From: Owenia fusiformis
Taxonomy: Eukaryota; Annelida; Polychaeta; Sabellida; Oweniidae
Assembly: GCA_903813345.2 (NCBI GenBank)
Contig: CAIIXF020000004.1
Coordinates: 26,787,985-26,847,984 of the forward strand
DNA: 60,000 bases
Direction: 5' to 3'
This document shows, one piece after another, positions 20,815-32,072 of the stretch. The notes beneath the pieces are model-generated. The model saw only the letters and a program-made list of their open reading frames with translations. It was not told where the DNA came from and ran no database searches. Each line of letters starts with the position of its first letter. The first letter of the stretch is position 1. The translations under genes and the position numbers were made by a program.

Positions 20815-23264
20815 TTCAGACCAACATTTGGATATCTACATCATGTAGGTAGATTATAATTGATTTTATTTATTTGTCATATCCAGTACGGACGGACGAA
20901 CGGACGGATGGACGGCTTCTCTATATCCCCCTCGAACTTCGTTCGGTGGGATAATAAGAGATTCTCTGAGCTATCATCATCTTCTTCAGATGACAACATT
21001 TCATACATATCTTTTGATTATAAAATGTCAAACGTCGTGCATTTCTTTTTGCTCTTATACCCCTTGTGCCTACAACCCTACTCCCAACAAGGCATGTACA
21101 ACACCATCCAGTGATTGCATCAATACTATACATCTGGATCTGGGTTATACTCCACCCATGTATAATGAGATTTAGAGGACTCAAACCGATTAGTGGACTT
21201 TTACACAAATTAGGCCATATGTATCTTTTTTAACAATGATGGTATATTTCCCATCTACTTGAAGATGGTCATCTGTGCATCGTTTAAATTGGTTGGCTTG
21301 ATCTCAAGAGAGTCTACTATGATTTAGATGTAACCCTCTTGTCTCCATACAGGGGGTACTGGGAGATTGCAGTTCACTTGCAGTTCCCTTTGCTTTGGGC
21401 ATTTTATTAGCAAATGTCGCTTTTCCGCCTACTGATTGTGACTTACAGTATATTTCTTCTGTACAATAAAGTTGAGCTGGATTTCTAAATATGAACATTG
21501 GTATGATCAGCCAGTGAACTGTGATAATATAAAAGATTATTCATACACAAAACATCAAGATAAAATGATTGTTCAACAATCATCTCATATCAATGTATTG
21601 AAAGGAATTGCATGTTATTATGTTGCTTAGAGCCACGGTAACGATATATGCTTCTCAAGAGGTCATGCTCCAGTGCAAGCATACATATTAGTTCATGAAA
21701 AGATCATATGAATAAAGAAAATATACTCAAATATATAAAACACAACTGTCACAATCATTCTAAGGATTTTCAAAATGGCTGACATCATTTTATTTCATGC
21801 TGAAAATTGCAGAAAAGTTCCATTTTTGCACAACGCTTGGTCCTTACCTAGATTTTTACATATCTCAAGAAGTACCTTAGAAGTACACTATTCCCTCAAT
21901 ACATATAAATTTCTAGGTAAGAACCAAGCGTTATATGAACTAAGCAAGAGTGTATCATGACCTTCCTCTATCTAAAAAGAAGTACGTCAACACAATTGCA
22001 AATATAACTAATCCCTACTCAATGACTATTGAAATATGACTATTTATATGTACAAAATATTAATCCAATGAGTGTATAGAGTGACACAATCAAACAATGG
22101 GACAAGCTGCCAAGTTGGGTTTATACATTCTGGAGACATTTTCTGAGACTGATAAAAAATTCACATTTTCATAGGAAGTGTTACATACCTCCCAATTCAA
22201 CCAAAATATACTTATATCAGTAATCTTGAATGTTTTTTATTGCTATTTCTTGAAAATATACATATTTATCTACAATTTGATCCTACATATCAAGGATATT
22301 AACGACATTGCATTTTTCAAAAAATGTCAAGTGACCCCAGGGGTGTCTATAGCCATTCGTTCTTTCTATACGATTATATCGTGTACAATGTAGTACGGCT
22401 CACTATAGAAAGATGTCACTGTACGTATAAAATAATTGAATCATGCTTTACAGGCCTTAATATCGCTTTATAAATTAAAGGTTAGGGTGTCCCACAGCTC
22501 ATGAAAATGTATGAGAGGTGTAAGTTAACGGTGTATTTACTTGTCAAACTGGTTAAACATGAATTGAGGAAAATGATTTGGACAGTAAATACTTCTGAAA
22601 TACTTTTACAGAATAACGCACTTATCAATATTTTGGTGACATATGATATATAGTCAAACGAGTGTCAATTTAGAGACTGATGTAATCGAACAAGTGTCAA
22701 TTTTTTATTATCCATACTCGTCAATCGGGCAAATAAAGCTCAGTGATCGGCAAAATAGTCCATTTCAAGTTCAATCCTATACACTACAATTGCATCTTTT
22801 TGAAGTTTTTAAATTCAATAAAATTGTGAAGTTGGCGATGCTAAAATCTTAACTTTAGTATCTTAATCACTTAAATGATTCGATAGAAGGATATCAAAGA
22901 CTGGTATGTTCACTTATTCGTTAAAAAGTCTTTGGTTGTTCCAATTATCTCTTTGAGAAGAAATCCTACATTTTCAGCGATCTCCTAGTACATGTGTAGT
23001 ACATGAGAATATCTAAGCACAAGCGGAAAAGACAAAGCACAAAGGGAAAAGACTAAAATCCTTAATGAAACCCAGCACGAAAAGCAAACTTTAAGTGTAA
23101 ACATGTCATCAGAAAATTACCCCTCATTATCCCAAAACCATGATCTAGAGAAATAGTGTTTAACAACCCCCCCCCCCTCCCTCAAACAAAAGTCAGGCAA
23201 ACAATAAGATTCATTCAATTGCACAAGAAATAACTCTCATTTTCTTGAAAATGAATAAACACAA
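20815..23264. other. 2.4 kb without a supported gene
   Basis: Starts with another GGACGGACGAACGGACGG run and a TCGAACTTCGTTCGG hairpin (about 20885-20950), a type of repeat end. It also includes the palindrome at 21832. The remaining frames are short and isolated. Confidence 0.4.
21832..21932. repeat. inverted repeat with ~30-bp arms
   Basis: AACGCTTGGTCCTTACCTAGA at the left pairs with TCTAGGTAAGAACCAAGCGTT at the right, with ACAT/ATAT extension and a loop of about 40 bases. Probable small foldback element. Confidence 0.65.
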
Positions 23265-23345
23265 GGAGCACACACGTCTCGAACTTGCAACCTAGTGGTT
23301 ACGGCGCTCAATCGGCTAGCCTGGCTGGCCCTCTCGGCCAACTCG
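23265..23345 (-). mobile_element. tRNA-like SINE head
   Basis: On the minus strand, GGCTAGCCGATTGAGCGCC is A-box-like and GGTTGCAAGTTCGAGAC is B-box-like, separated by about 15 bases. It differs from the SINE behind the SDR genes. It could be a decayed tRNA gene. Confidence 0.4.
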
Positions 23346-23544
23346 AATAGCCCAAAAAAGGTTGTTTTGTTAGTCGACCTGACTAGAGACAGCAGATGTT
23401 AACGCTCAAACACACCAGAGGAATCACAACGGACATTTCCTAAGAAGATATTCTAAGAACCGTTTAAATCTCAGAAGTGAACTCCGTATTTAGAATGGAT
23501 GGAGTCTGTTGATCGCGTACAAATTCTTACCTACTGTAGATCTC

Positions 23545-23809
23545 GACCATTAAAAATGAAAACGTTACAAACGTGACAACCCATCTGATCAATGCCACAT
23601 AATTTGTATAGATAATGATAAAATATGTATTTATAAAGAATACACCGACTATTCAACAGCCCTAGATAAATAGCTACTAGGCTCCATTTTGACAAAAACT
23701 ATTCATAGTCAACATATCGAATCAGAGAGACTTCCACGCTATACCTTTATAATTTTTGAATAACTTCGCTGTAAAGGTTTTCAATAGAACAACTTGTTTA
23801 AGTAAAGTA
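23545..23809 (+). repeat. SDR-proximal upstream segment, unit 2
   Basis: Matches 10510-10790 and 30385-30655 (GACCATTAAAAATGAAAACG and following). The unit is then split by the foldback element before SDR copy 2. Confidence 0.7.
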
Positions 23810-25569
23810 CACTACCCTCTATAAGTTTGGCAACCTTAGCTCCCCCATTGAAATACGTGTTAAAGCCTCTTTACGTCTGAATTTTTATTTACTTAACCTG
23901 CGATGGAAGAACTTATAAATTGATGGAAACGTTACTTGACTTTATTTCCAATCCCTCCAAATCCCAATATTTTTCCTGGATCACAATAGGTCGAAAATTA
24001 ATGATTGATTTGATGAATTTGATGAAAATCGTCATTTCCATGTAAACCAATTTGAAATGGTGGGTTCGGGGCAAATCAGAAATCAGGATATCTATTCAGT
24101 AAAAGATTCAGCAAAAAAAATTATATCGAAAATTGAATTGTTTAACTTTTTAGAATACTAAGTGTTTAGATTACTTGATTTATACTTAACCCTACTATCA
24201 CACCAAACTAGGTTTCACTACGTTCTCGAAAACGGGCTTCAACTATGTACGGACGGATAAGACGTACTTAGAACCGTTTGGGGTCTATTTACAAACTTCA
24301 TCGAACGTTCTCGAACGGGTAGGGCCTCTAGAACTTAGAACATGCTCAAAATGTTCTCGTGGTCGATACGTTCTACAATTAGAACGGGTGACAACGTACT
24401 AACGACGAGTGGGACGTACTACGAACGGAACCGTCGTACTTCAATCCTACTAGGGACGTTTTAACAACGAGTTGAACTGTCTGAGGACGTATTGATAACG
24501 AGGTAGAACTACTTGCAAACGGGTTTAACTGATTAAGAACGTATTTAAGACTGCATATGAACGAGTTAGCAAAAATATAGCTATCTGCTATCACACCAAA
24601 CAAGTTGCCACTGCGAACGGAATGAACGTAGCCGCAACTTTCTAAGGTCTATTTACGAACTTCATGAACGTTCTCATGGTGACCATACCGTTCTGTAATC
24701 AGGTCATGGTGACCTTCTAGACTAAGGGACGCGTAATACGACGTTGCACACCGACGTGGTGTGACCTGAACGAACTGCGAATGAGATGGACGTATTGAAG
24801 ACTGTTTATGAACGAAGTAGCTAATTATTTTAAACATGTTTCCCGACCACAGCCAGATTGAGCCCGTTTTACGACGTTTCTGTAGGACTGGCAAGAACGG
24901 GTAAGAATTAGTTTGGTGTGATAAGGGGGTAAGTTTTTGAAAATCATTTTTTGCCTCCTGTGTTATTTCAATGGGAGAGGTTTTTGAAAAATAATTTTGA
25001 CTCGTTCTAATTGAATTGTAGAACGTGACGACCGAGAGAACATTTTGAGCATGTTCTAAGGTCTAGATGACCTACCCGTTCGAGTACGTTCGATGAAGTT
25101 TGTAAATAGACCCCAAACGGTTCTAAGTAATCAAGTAACCTTAACACTTAGCGTACTTAAAAATTAGACAATTCAATTTTCTATTTAATTTTTGGGCTGA
25201 AGAAAGGTACCACTTTTTTATTTAATAAAGTTAGCAAATACAATTGCCTACCTTACTTGTATTTTTGCAAGGACTCGGAGTGATGGATATTCTGTCATAG
25301 GACTTGCGGCAAATCTACCATTTCCCATTGGTTAACATGGGGATGTAGATTTTCAAAATTCATCAAATTTATAATCAATTTTCGACCTATTGTAATTGAG
25401 GAAAAAATTGAAAAAATTTGGAGATATTGGAAGTCAAGTCATATAACGTTTCCATCAATAGTATAAGTATTTTCATCGCAGGTTAAGTAAATAAAAATTC
25501 AAAGGTAAAGAGGCTTTAACACGTAGTTCAATGGGGGAGCTAAGGTTGCCAAACTTATGGAGGGGAGTG
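23810..25569. mobile_element. 1.76-kb Tc1-like foldback element
   Basis: Left end CACTACCCTCTATAAGTTTGG and right end ...CTTATGGAGGGGAGTG are inverted repeats flanked by TA (23808-23809 and 25570-25571). The arms stay alignable for roughly 550 bases each, with indels including ~85 extra bases in the left arm. The middle (about 24400-25000) carries AACG-rich degenerate repeats. No transposase is visible. It sits a few dozen bases upstream of SDR copy 2. Confidence 0.75.
24480..24600. repeat. degenerate ~21-bp AACG repeats
   Basis: AACGAGGTAGAACT, AACGGGTTTAACT, AACGTATTTAAGACT and AACGAGTT follow each other at 20-22-base steps inside the foldback element. Confidence 0.4.
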
Positions 25570-25664
25570 TAAGTAGTTTAAACGAGTAATATATAATAAA
25601 AAGTAATACAAGGACAGCATACTCAATATTATAATTTTGCTCTACATTAAAGTCAGGCATTAAG

Positions 25665-26483
25665 ATGAGATTTTCTGGTAAAGGAGTTATAGTTACTGGC
25701 TCAAATAGTGGTATTGGGAAGGCCACTGCCCTGTTGATGGCAAAAGAAGGAGCCAGTGTTGTTATTCATGGTAGAGACTTGAAAACACTGGAACAGGCTG
25801 TACGAGAATGCAAAGAAGTTGGTTCGAAGACCGCCAATTTTCCCATGGTCCAAGGTGACTTTGACTGTGACAAAACATTGATACAGCGACTATATGAAAC
25901 TGCGATGAAAGAGTTTGGTCGAATTGATGTTCTTGTAAACAATGCTTGTGTACTCGAACCGTGTACACTAAAGACTGTAACAGTGGAGCAATTTGATACC
26001 AGAATGAATGTAGCAGTTAAAGCTCCGATATTTCTATCTCAGATATGTTTCCCAGAACTTAAGAAAAACAAGGGAAACATTGTTAATGTATCAAGCATTT
26101 CAGGAATAAGACCACAGGCGCTTGGATATGAAATGTATGCAATTGCAAAAGCAGCACTAAATCAGTTTACTCAATGCGCAGGGATAGAATATGGTTCTGA
26201 GGGGGTAAGAGTGAATGCAGTATGCCCTGGCGCTACCAAAACCAATATTGCCATCAAAAGTGGAATGGTCAAAGAAGGAGAGGAAGATGGGGAAGACTTT
26301 TTAGCCAAATGGGGACCCGCTGTCCCCTTAAAAAAAGTTAGCGTTCCTGAAGATTCTGCGAAACTGATTGCGTATCTGGCATCAGATGATGCGTCTATGA
26401 TGAATGGCGCCCTAATTGTGCAAGATGGAGGCCACACTCTGATGGGACTTGACACACAAACCATTCAGAATGCAGCAAAGTAA
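25665..26483 (+). CDS. short-chain dehydrogenase/reductase, copy 2
   Basis: Intact 272-residue single-exon ORF, closely similar to copies 1 and 3 throughout. It has the same TGSNSGIG cofactor loop, NNAC, the Asn-Ser-Tyr-Lys tetrad (YAIAK) and CPG motif. It differs by three extra residues (DGE in EEDGEDFLAKWG) in the loop that normally covers the substrate site. Other changes include VLEPCT for IAESCT and IQNAAK at the end. It stops at TAA after AAK, which is probably the original end. Keeping the frame across indels suggests selection or very recent duplication. Confidence 0.9.
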   Translation: MRFSGKGVIVTGSNSGIGKATALLMAKEGASVVIHGRDLKTLEQAVRECKEVGSKTANFPMVQGDFDCDKTLIQRLYETAMKEFGRIDVLVNNACVLEPCTLKTVTVEQFDTRMNVAVKAPIFLSQICFPELKKNKGNIVNVSSISGIRPQALGYEMYAIAKAALNQFTQCAGIEYGSEGVRVNAVCPGATKTNIAIKSGMVKEGEEDGEDFLAKWGPAVPLKKVSVPEDSAKLIAYLASDDASMMNGALIVQDGGHTLMGLDTQTIQNAAK

Positions 26484-26849
26484 AGCGGACACCTGAAATA
26501 GATAATAGTGTTTTTAACAACAGTTATCATGGTAATAGACATATGATTACAATGATCGTCAAGGTTCAAGTAATACAAAGTCCTTTTAAACTATAAACTA
26601 AAATATAATTTGAATGCTAGCTTTTAGCTGTGTTTATGCCATGCGAGGGGTGATCAATAACCTCTCTAATATTTCTTTATTTTTCAAATGGAATCTCATG
26701 AAAAGAGCAGATATGACATGGCAAGTATACGACAGTCGTTTTATTGATTATGACTATATTGATTTCTGGCTGTACATACAACGCCTTTATCATAGTGATA
26801 TGTTTCAATGGGACAATCCTACATCACTGGGGGTATCAATAGTGTAACG
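26484..26849 (+). repeat. 3' flank of SDR copy 2
   Basis: Non-coding flank shared with copies 1 and 3. The frame 26614-26847 is also open in part behind copy 3 but broken behind copy 1. Confidence 0.55.
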
Positions 26850-26953
26850 GGACGCCCGTCGGGGAGAGTGTGCTAAATTCAATACCCCGTACGGGAATCG
26901 AACCCAGGACCTCCCGCTCTCGAGTCAGAAGCTCTACCCCTGAGCCATAAAGG
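26850..26953 (-). mobile_element. tRNA-headed SINE-like repeat, copy 2
   Basis: Minus strand: TGGCTCAGGGGTAGAGC (A box), then GGGTTCGATTCCC (perfect B box). It is shorter than the other two copies because part of the tail is deleted. Confidence 0.6.
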
Positions 26954-29900
26954 CAGGCCACTACAGCTGAGACTGTAGTAGCGACTTGCTATCGAAGGTC
27001 ATTACAATAGTCATGAGGAACTAAAACCGTGAATTTATCGCTTCTTGATGATGCTATATGTATACCAATGTCAGTTTGTTAAAATATAGATCGTGATCGT
27101 GAGATAAATGAACGTGTATGATTATTCTGAAACTTGTCTTAGAAATGGGTTTAAGGGAATACAAAATATTTTACGAAAATCTATCACCGGAAGGCTGACC
27201 ATCTTGATGCAACAACACGGTGTTGTCGCTTTACGATACCCCCAGTGATGTTTCTTCGAAGCAAAAATATCAATCTAACTTTTTGAAAAACCATTGTTAA
27301 GAACTGCTTCTCGTCACCTTTTTATTTTCTCATTTTTCCATGAGTCAGAAGTTTCTATCCTATGTCATTAGCTTTAGAGTGTTTTCTTTTTCCAGTGTTA
27401 ATGAATTCGGACATTTATTTGCATTTTTAATCTCAAATATACAATTATGGTGAAGGTACTTATATATACATATTATGTATTCAACTTATCATATTGACTT
27501 ATACATATGTAGCAATAAAAGCATTTAAAAAATAAATGTAGAAATACAATAAGCTTGTCATGTTCATCATTTTTTCAAAAGAGACTTCTACCGTCTTAAA
27601 TTGCAAAAATAAATGTTATTTTATCATTTGATGTTGTATGAACGGATAGACATGTGGTTTTATAGATATATAATTCCTCGATGTCTCGCTGAAAACGAGA
27701 CTTCGACGAGAAGTTGTTGGTTATAGAAGTAAGAGTAATTGAGAAAAATATCTATTGTCGGAGCTTACAATAAAAATATGTCATTTTCACGACTAAAAGG
27801 AACGCGCTCGTTAATTATCTTGTATAACAAAAAGAAATCTTTATCAAGTGTCTTTAATTGCTGATATATAAATGCAATATTTTGAAAACAATTCCGACAC
27901 TTTCAATGACCTCTCGATGGGGGATCTCGATCTCTGGGTTTTTGACAAGTCAAACATATAATTTTATCAGGGGCGGATCTGGGAACCAACAAGGGGGGGC
28001 AAATTTCAGGTCGGAGAAAAAATCTTAAAATCTGAAAAAAAATTGGGCCCCTAAAACCAAACCACATTTTGAAATTATGAGGCCCATTTTCTTCAAAATT
28101 TGGCCTGAAATTACAAAATAAGGCCTTACAAGGCTCAGTAATGACCAAATGGCCCACTTTTTGGGGCTTTAAGGCCTTTTTTGCCCAAAATTTTATTGGG
28201 CCCAATTCCCCTGACTACATTCTCATTGTATAAACACTCATATATGAACATTTCAGATTATCTTGCACATTTCTGGACTGATTTAGAAATAGTTATAGTA
28301 AAGAAAGCATTTTGATTTTTGAGTACCCGTTACTCCATAAATATGGGCAATATATATCAGAAGGTTGCAATGATATTTTATTCTTGAACCCGTATCACTC
28401 GTAACATGTATCGCAGTGAACAGAGGCTTGAATTTCTATTTTGCAATACACTTAACCATAAGCAATGTCCAAAAGAGCGTTGGGATCCTAAATGCAATCT
28501 TACGTGTAGTGTAGCTATCCTTCATACAAGAAAGCCGGTGTAGGCATAATAGCTAGCTAACAAAATCATAAAAAGTTCAAAATTAGGAATACTTTATTAT
28601 GTCACCACCGCAAGTTGTGACATGTTGTTTATACTCTAAAATTTTTTGTGGACGGTTTTTGGAGGTTGGCGTTCGGCGTCTGTAACAAATATCAGGTCGT
28701 GATATTTAGCATGTTAATGCCTTGTTCCATTTTGATTTTACAAGTTGATACAGACAACCCATAATTAATTTCAACAAGAAAGCCGATAGATCCTAGTTTT
28801 GTGGTAAAGGGTGGAGGTGCTGGTGGGAAAGTCTTAACAAAGCGCTCTAATGTCATACTCATCAAGCGCAAGTTTCAATGTATCACTTTGAGTTTAGTTT
28901 ATTGATGGTAGATGGTCTGGCTGTTCATTTTGCAGTTCATTTACAACCCTTCTTTAATCAGATGTGATATATGATGGTACTTTATGTAACGTACTCACTA
29001 GTATTTATCATTTTGTTATTAGAAACTGAGAACCTGCTACCAAAATTTCTTCCAGAATTTTACAATCTTATATAAAATTTCAAACACGCGATACAGTTTT
29101 GAATTGGTACTTTCGCCTAATTACAATTTTGACAGTGAAGAAGAGAGCGAATACTAGTGTGATGTTCTAGTATCTGGTCTGCCTACCTTAAGGTTAATTA
29201 TATATGCGCGCATGCGCATACTGTTAAAAGGCGCACGAGGCCATTACTTCCGGTCAATAAAGTCATGTAAATTGTATCTGGATCTTTAGTTATTATTTAT
29301 GAGTATTGGAGCTGTACATTAAAATCATATAACTAGAACTAACTTAATGTCACATTTCTTGATGAAAAAAAGCATTCGTCGCCGCGTGATCCTTTGCATT
29401 ACAATCGGTATATTGGTAGTAGACCATCACGGTTATGGGAAGTCCTCCATATATTACTTATATTATTTGTCAGGTAACGCAGCTTCCATCCAAAATAAAA
29501 AATATGTATTTTTAAAATAAATTATTTGTCTAGTTTTCGTTAAACAAATATCCTGAGACACATAGGGCCTGTAGAAAACACTAAACAGAAAAATAAAAAA
29601 AATATTCATACCCCAAAATCTGCTTTATTGTTCAGATAATGCACCAAATCACACTGGTTGTTCAAAATAAAAATTTAAGGGGACGGAGTGCCTTATCTCG
29701 CGAGAATAAAGCAAATCACGCAAAGGCGCGCATGCGCACAACGGTACCCGGAAACATGGCTCAGTTTGTGAATTTACCACTGAAAATTTTTTCGACCAAT
29801 CCAATAGCTTGAAATTTACCATTTCGCCCAGTGTTTCACAACCTGAAGTAGGTCATGACACATGCGCAGTAGAAATTGTCAATTTACTGAGCGGACCTTT

Positions 29901-30757
29901 CGATGGCCTGGGGAAATTTTACTCACGAGAATTGATGATTATTGAACGCATATAGGCATAAGTGGTGAGCGACCCAGTTATTTTTGCGTATAAATGTTTC
30001 AAGAATAGCATGATATCAAATAATCTGTACATTATGCTACGATTCATTCAAAAATTGAATCTAGAGGACAGGTGACCATATTTTTTCATATTTTTTTTAA
30101 TTTTTAGTCGCATAACCTGGTGTATTTACCTCCTAGATGGAGGACTTCCCACTATCCGTGTAGACCATCATTTCCATGGCATTTGAGGATGCAAGACAGA
30201 TAAAACATTTTTAATTATACAAAGCTCTCACCTATTAAAACATCTGTATCTGCATCACACCAGGGATATCAGCACTGGGGCTGAACCCTCCGAAGCGTAT
30301 TTTTCAGGACTTAAAGCAAGAATAAGGGAAAAGCATCAAGTTAGTGAAAAACTGTAGCAAGTACATAAAGACTTATTGGGATGTCGACCATTAAAAATGA
30401 AAACGTTACAAACGTGACAACCCATCTAATCAATGCCACATAATATGTTTAGATAATGATAAAATATATATTTATAAAGAATACACCGACTATTCGTCAA
30501 CCCTAGATAATTAATAGCTACCAGGCTCCATTATTACAAAAAAAACTATTTATAGTCAACGTACCGAATCAGAGAGGCAGTGTTTCCAAGCTATACGATT
30601 AACCTTTGTTATTCTTGAATAACTTCGCTATAGAAAAACTTTAAGGATAGCAAGCAGTTTAACCGAGTAATATATAATGATAAGTAACACAAGAACAGTA
30701 TACTCTATAGTCGTAGATATTTAAAAAAAATTCTGTACACTAAAGACAGGTATTAAA
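26954..30757 (+). repeat. unit 2/unit 3 junction and upstream part of unit 3
   Basis: No gene in 3.8 kb. From 27267 it parallels 7907-10854 closely, with the conserved stem-loop (27675), the GGGCGGATCTGGG block (27967-28210), NRF-1-like sites (29209 and 29727-29736) and the segment shared with the channel gene's upstream region (30250-30370). It also keeps 28206-28800, which unit 1 has lost. Confidence 0.75.
29715..29970 (+). promoter_or_regulatory. candidate promoter / leader region, SDR copy 3
   Basis: GCGCATGCGC at 29727-29736, inverted CCAAT and a donor-like GTGGTGAGC near 29960, in the same order as upstream of copy 1. Confidence 0.3.
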
Positions 30758-31567
30758 ATGAGATTTTCTGGTAAAGTAGTTATAGTTACTGGCTCAAATA
30801 GTGGAATTGGGAAGGCCACTGCCCTGTTGATGGCAAAAGAAGGAGCCAATGTTGTCATACATGGTAGAGACTTGAAAACGCTGGAACAAGCTGTACGAGA
30901 ATGCAAAGAAGTTGGTTCGAAAACCGCCAAATTTCCCATGGTCCAAGGTGACTTTGACTGTGACAAAACATTGATACAGCGACTATATGAAACTGCAATG
31001 AAAGAGTTTGGTCGTATTGATGTCCTTGTAAACAATGCTTGTATAGCCGAATCATGTACACCTAAGACAGTAACAGAGGAGCAATTTGATACCAGAATGA
31101 ATGTAGCAGTTAAGGCTCCTATATTTCTCTCTCAGAAATGTTTTCCAGAACTTAAGAAAAACAAAGGAAACATTGTTAATGTATCAAGCATTTCAGGAAT
31201 AAGACCACAGGCTCTTGGATATGAAATGTATGCAATTGCAAAAGCAGTACTGAATCAGTTTACTCAATGCGCAGGGATAGAATATGGTTCTGAGGGAGTC
31301 CGAGTGAATGCAGTATGCCCTGGTGGTACTAAAACCAATATTGCCATCAAAAGTGGACTGGTCAAAGAAGGAGAGGAAGACTTTTTAGCTAAATGGGCAC
31401 CCGCTGTCCCCTTAAAAAAAGTTGGCGTTCCTGAAGATTCTGCGAAACTGATTGCGTATCTGTCATCAGATGATGCGTCTATGATGAATGGCGCTCTAGT
31501 TGTGCTAGATGGAGGACACAGTCTGATGGGACTTGACACACAAACCATTGAGAATGCAGCGAAGTAA
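30758..31567 (+). CDS. short-chain dehydrogenase/reductase, copy 3
   Basis: Intact 269-residue single-exon ORF, the shortest of the three because it has neither the DGE insertion of copy 2 nor the stop loss of copy 1. Motifs: TGSNSGIG (11-18), NNAC, the catalytic Asn, Ser, Tyr and Lys, and CPGGTKT. Private changes include KAVLNQF for KAALNQF and LDGGHSL for QDGGHTL near the C terminus. Intronless paralogues could be tandem duplicates of a retrocopy or a naturally intronless gene. The shared flanks show that the three arose by segmental duplication. Confidence 0.9.
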   Translation: MRFSGKVVIVTGSNSGIGKATALLMAKEGANVVIHGRDLKTLEQAVRECKEVGSKTAKFPMVQGDFDCDKTLIQRLYETAMKEFGRIDVLVNNACIAESCTPKTVTEEQFDTRMNVAVKAPIFLSQKCFPELKKNKGNIVNVSSISGIRPQALGYEMYAIAKAVLNQFTQCAGIEYGSEGVRVNAVCPGGTKTNIAIKSGLVKEGEEDFLAKWAPAVPLKKVGVPEDSAKLIAYLSSDDASMMNGALVVLDGGHSLMGLDTQTIENAAK

Positions 31568-31924
31568 AGCGGACACCTAAAAAAGACAATAGTGTTTTTA
31601 ACAACAGTTATCATGGTAATAGACATTATGATTACAATGATTGTCAAGGTTCAAGTAATACAAAGTCCTTTTAAACTATAAACTAAAATATAATTTTAAT
31701 GCTAGCTTTTAGCTGTGTTTATGCCATGCGAGGAGTGATCAATTACCTCTCTAATATTTCTTTATTTTTCAAATGGAATCTCATGAAAAGAGCAGATATG
31801 ACATGGCAAGTATACGACAGTCGTTTTATTGATTATGACTATATTGATTTCTGGCTGTACATACAACGCCTTCATCATAGTGATAATGGGCCAATTCTAT
31901 ATCACTGGGGGTATCAATAGTGTA
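31568..31924 (+). repeat. 3' flank of SDR copy 3
   Basis: As behind copy 2, with small indels. No supported gene. Confidence 0.55.
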
Positions 31925-32072
31925 ACGGCACGCCCGTCGGGGAGCTGTAGTGTACCGAGCCAGATACTAGACTCGAAAGAGAGTGTGCTAAATTCAATGC
32001 CCCGCACGGGAATCGAACCCAGGACCTTCCGCTGTCGAGTCAGACGCTCTATCCCCCAGCAATGAGGGCTAG
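31925..32072 (-). mobile_element. tRNA-headed SINE-like repeat, copy 3
   Basis: Minus strand: GATAGAGCGTCTGACTCG (A box), GGGTTCGATTCCC (B box), then the same tail as copy 1 (CTAGTATCTGGCTCGGTACA). Confidence 0.6.

Noticed and set aside
26614-26847. 77-codon frame behind SDR copy 2, also partly open behind copy 3 (31699-31920)
   Set aside because: The matching sequence behind copy 1 is frameshifted, and changes between copies alter the frame end; shared only because the flank was duplicated.
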